6,911 bases of DNA, taken from contig DNLO01000035.1 in assembly GCA_003488445.1 (NCBI GenBank), positions 1 through 6,911 on the forward strand, read 5' to 3'. The position numbers were made by a program, and so were the translations under genes. This DNA comes from Lachnospiraceae bacterium. GTDB taxonomy: Bacteria > Bacillota > Clostridia > Lachnospirales > Lachnospiraceae. Below are positions 6,911-6,911 of this stretch, piece after piece. How positions within the stretch are numbered: the stretch's first letter is position 1; every line of letters begins with the position of its first letter. A model generated the notes under the pieces. That model worked only from the letters and a program-made list of their open reading frames with translations. It searched no databases and was not told the origin of the DNA.

Positions 6911-6911
6911 C

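Overview
The window looks like part of a chromosome from an anaerobic Firmicute, most likely a clostridial gut-type lineage such as Lachnospiraceae. This is an inference from protein style (HemZ, ammonia-dependent AsnA, a signal-less GH13 enzyme, a nuclease-DinG helicase fusion), mid-range GC by eye, and frequent ATA, AGA and AGG codons. No rRNA, tRNA, CRISPR array, transposase or phage gene was seen.

All five genes lie on the minus strand, so transcription runs from the right edge to the left. In that order they are: (1) 6910-6116, the C-terminal four-fifths of aspartate-ammonia ligase AsnA, entering from beyond the right edge; (2) 6087-5641, a 148-residue protein with one membrane segment and an acidic helical outer domain, family not recognised; (3) 5569-3110, an 819-residue XPD/DinG-type helicase with Fe-S cysteines and an N-terminal RecB-like nuclease domain; (4) 3108-1669, a HemZ-type radical SAM coproporphyrinogen III dehydrogenase whose start codon sits one base after the helicase stop; (5) 1630 to the left edge, a GH13 alpha-amylase-family enzyme with a complete catalytic set and a long charged C-terminal tail that runs off the window. 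Gaps are 28, 71, 1 and 38 nt and none holds a convincing terminator, so the genes could be one transcript. Their jobs (asparagine synthesis, envelope, DNA repair, tetrapyrrole synthesis, glucan breakdown) do not form an obvious pathway.

The least explained signal is a short nucleotide motif, GTTGACATAA on the minus strand (TTATGTCAAC on plus). It has three exact copies inside the GH13 gene and one in the 28-nt asnA gap, plus a one-mismatch copy in the GH13 tail, all in the same orientation. Three of the copies (two exact, one variant) sit exactly 36 nt apart in the tail, encoding VDIN/VNIK every 12 residues. Conservation reaches third codon positions, which suggests a DNA-level element or recent short duplications. 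No clearly new multi-gene system is visible.
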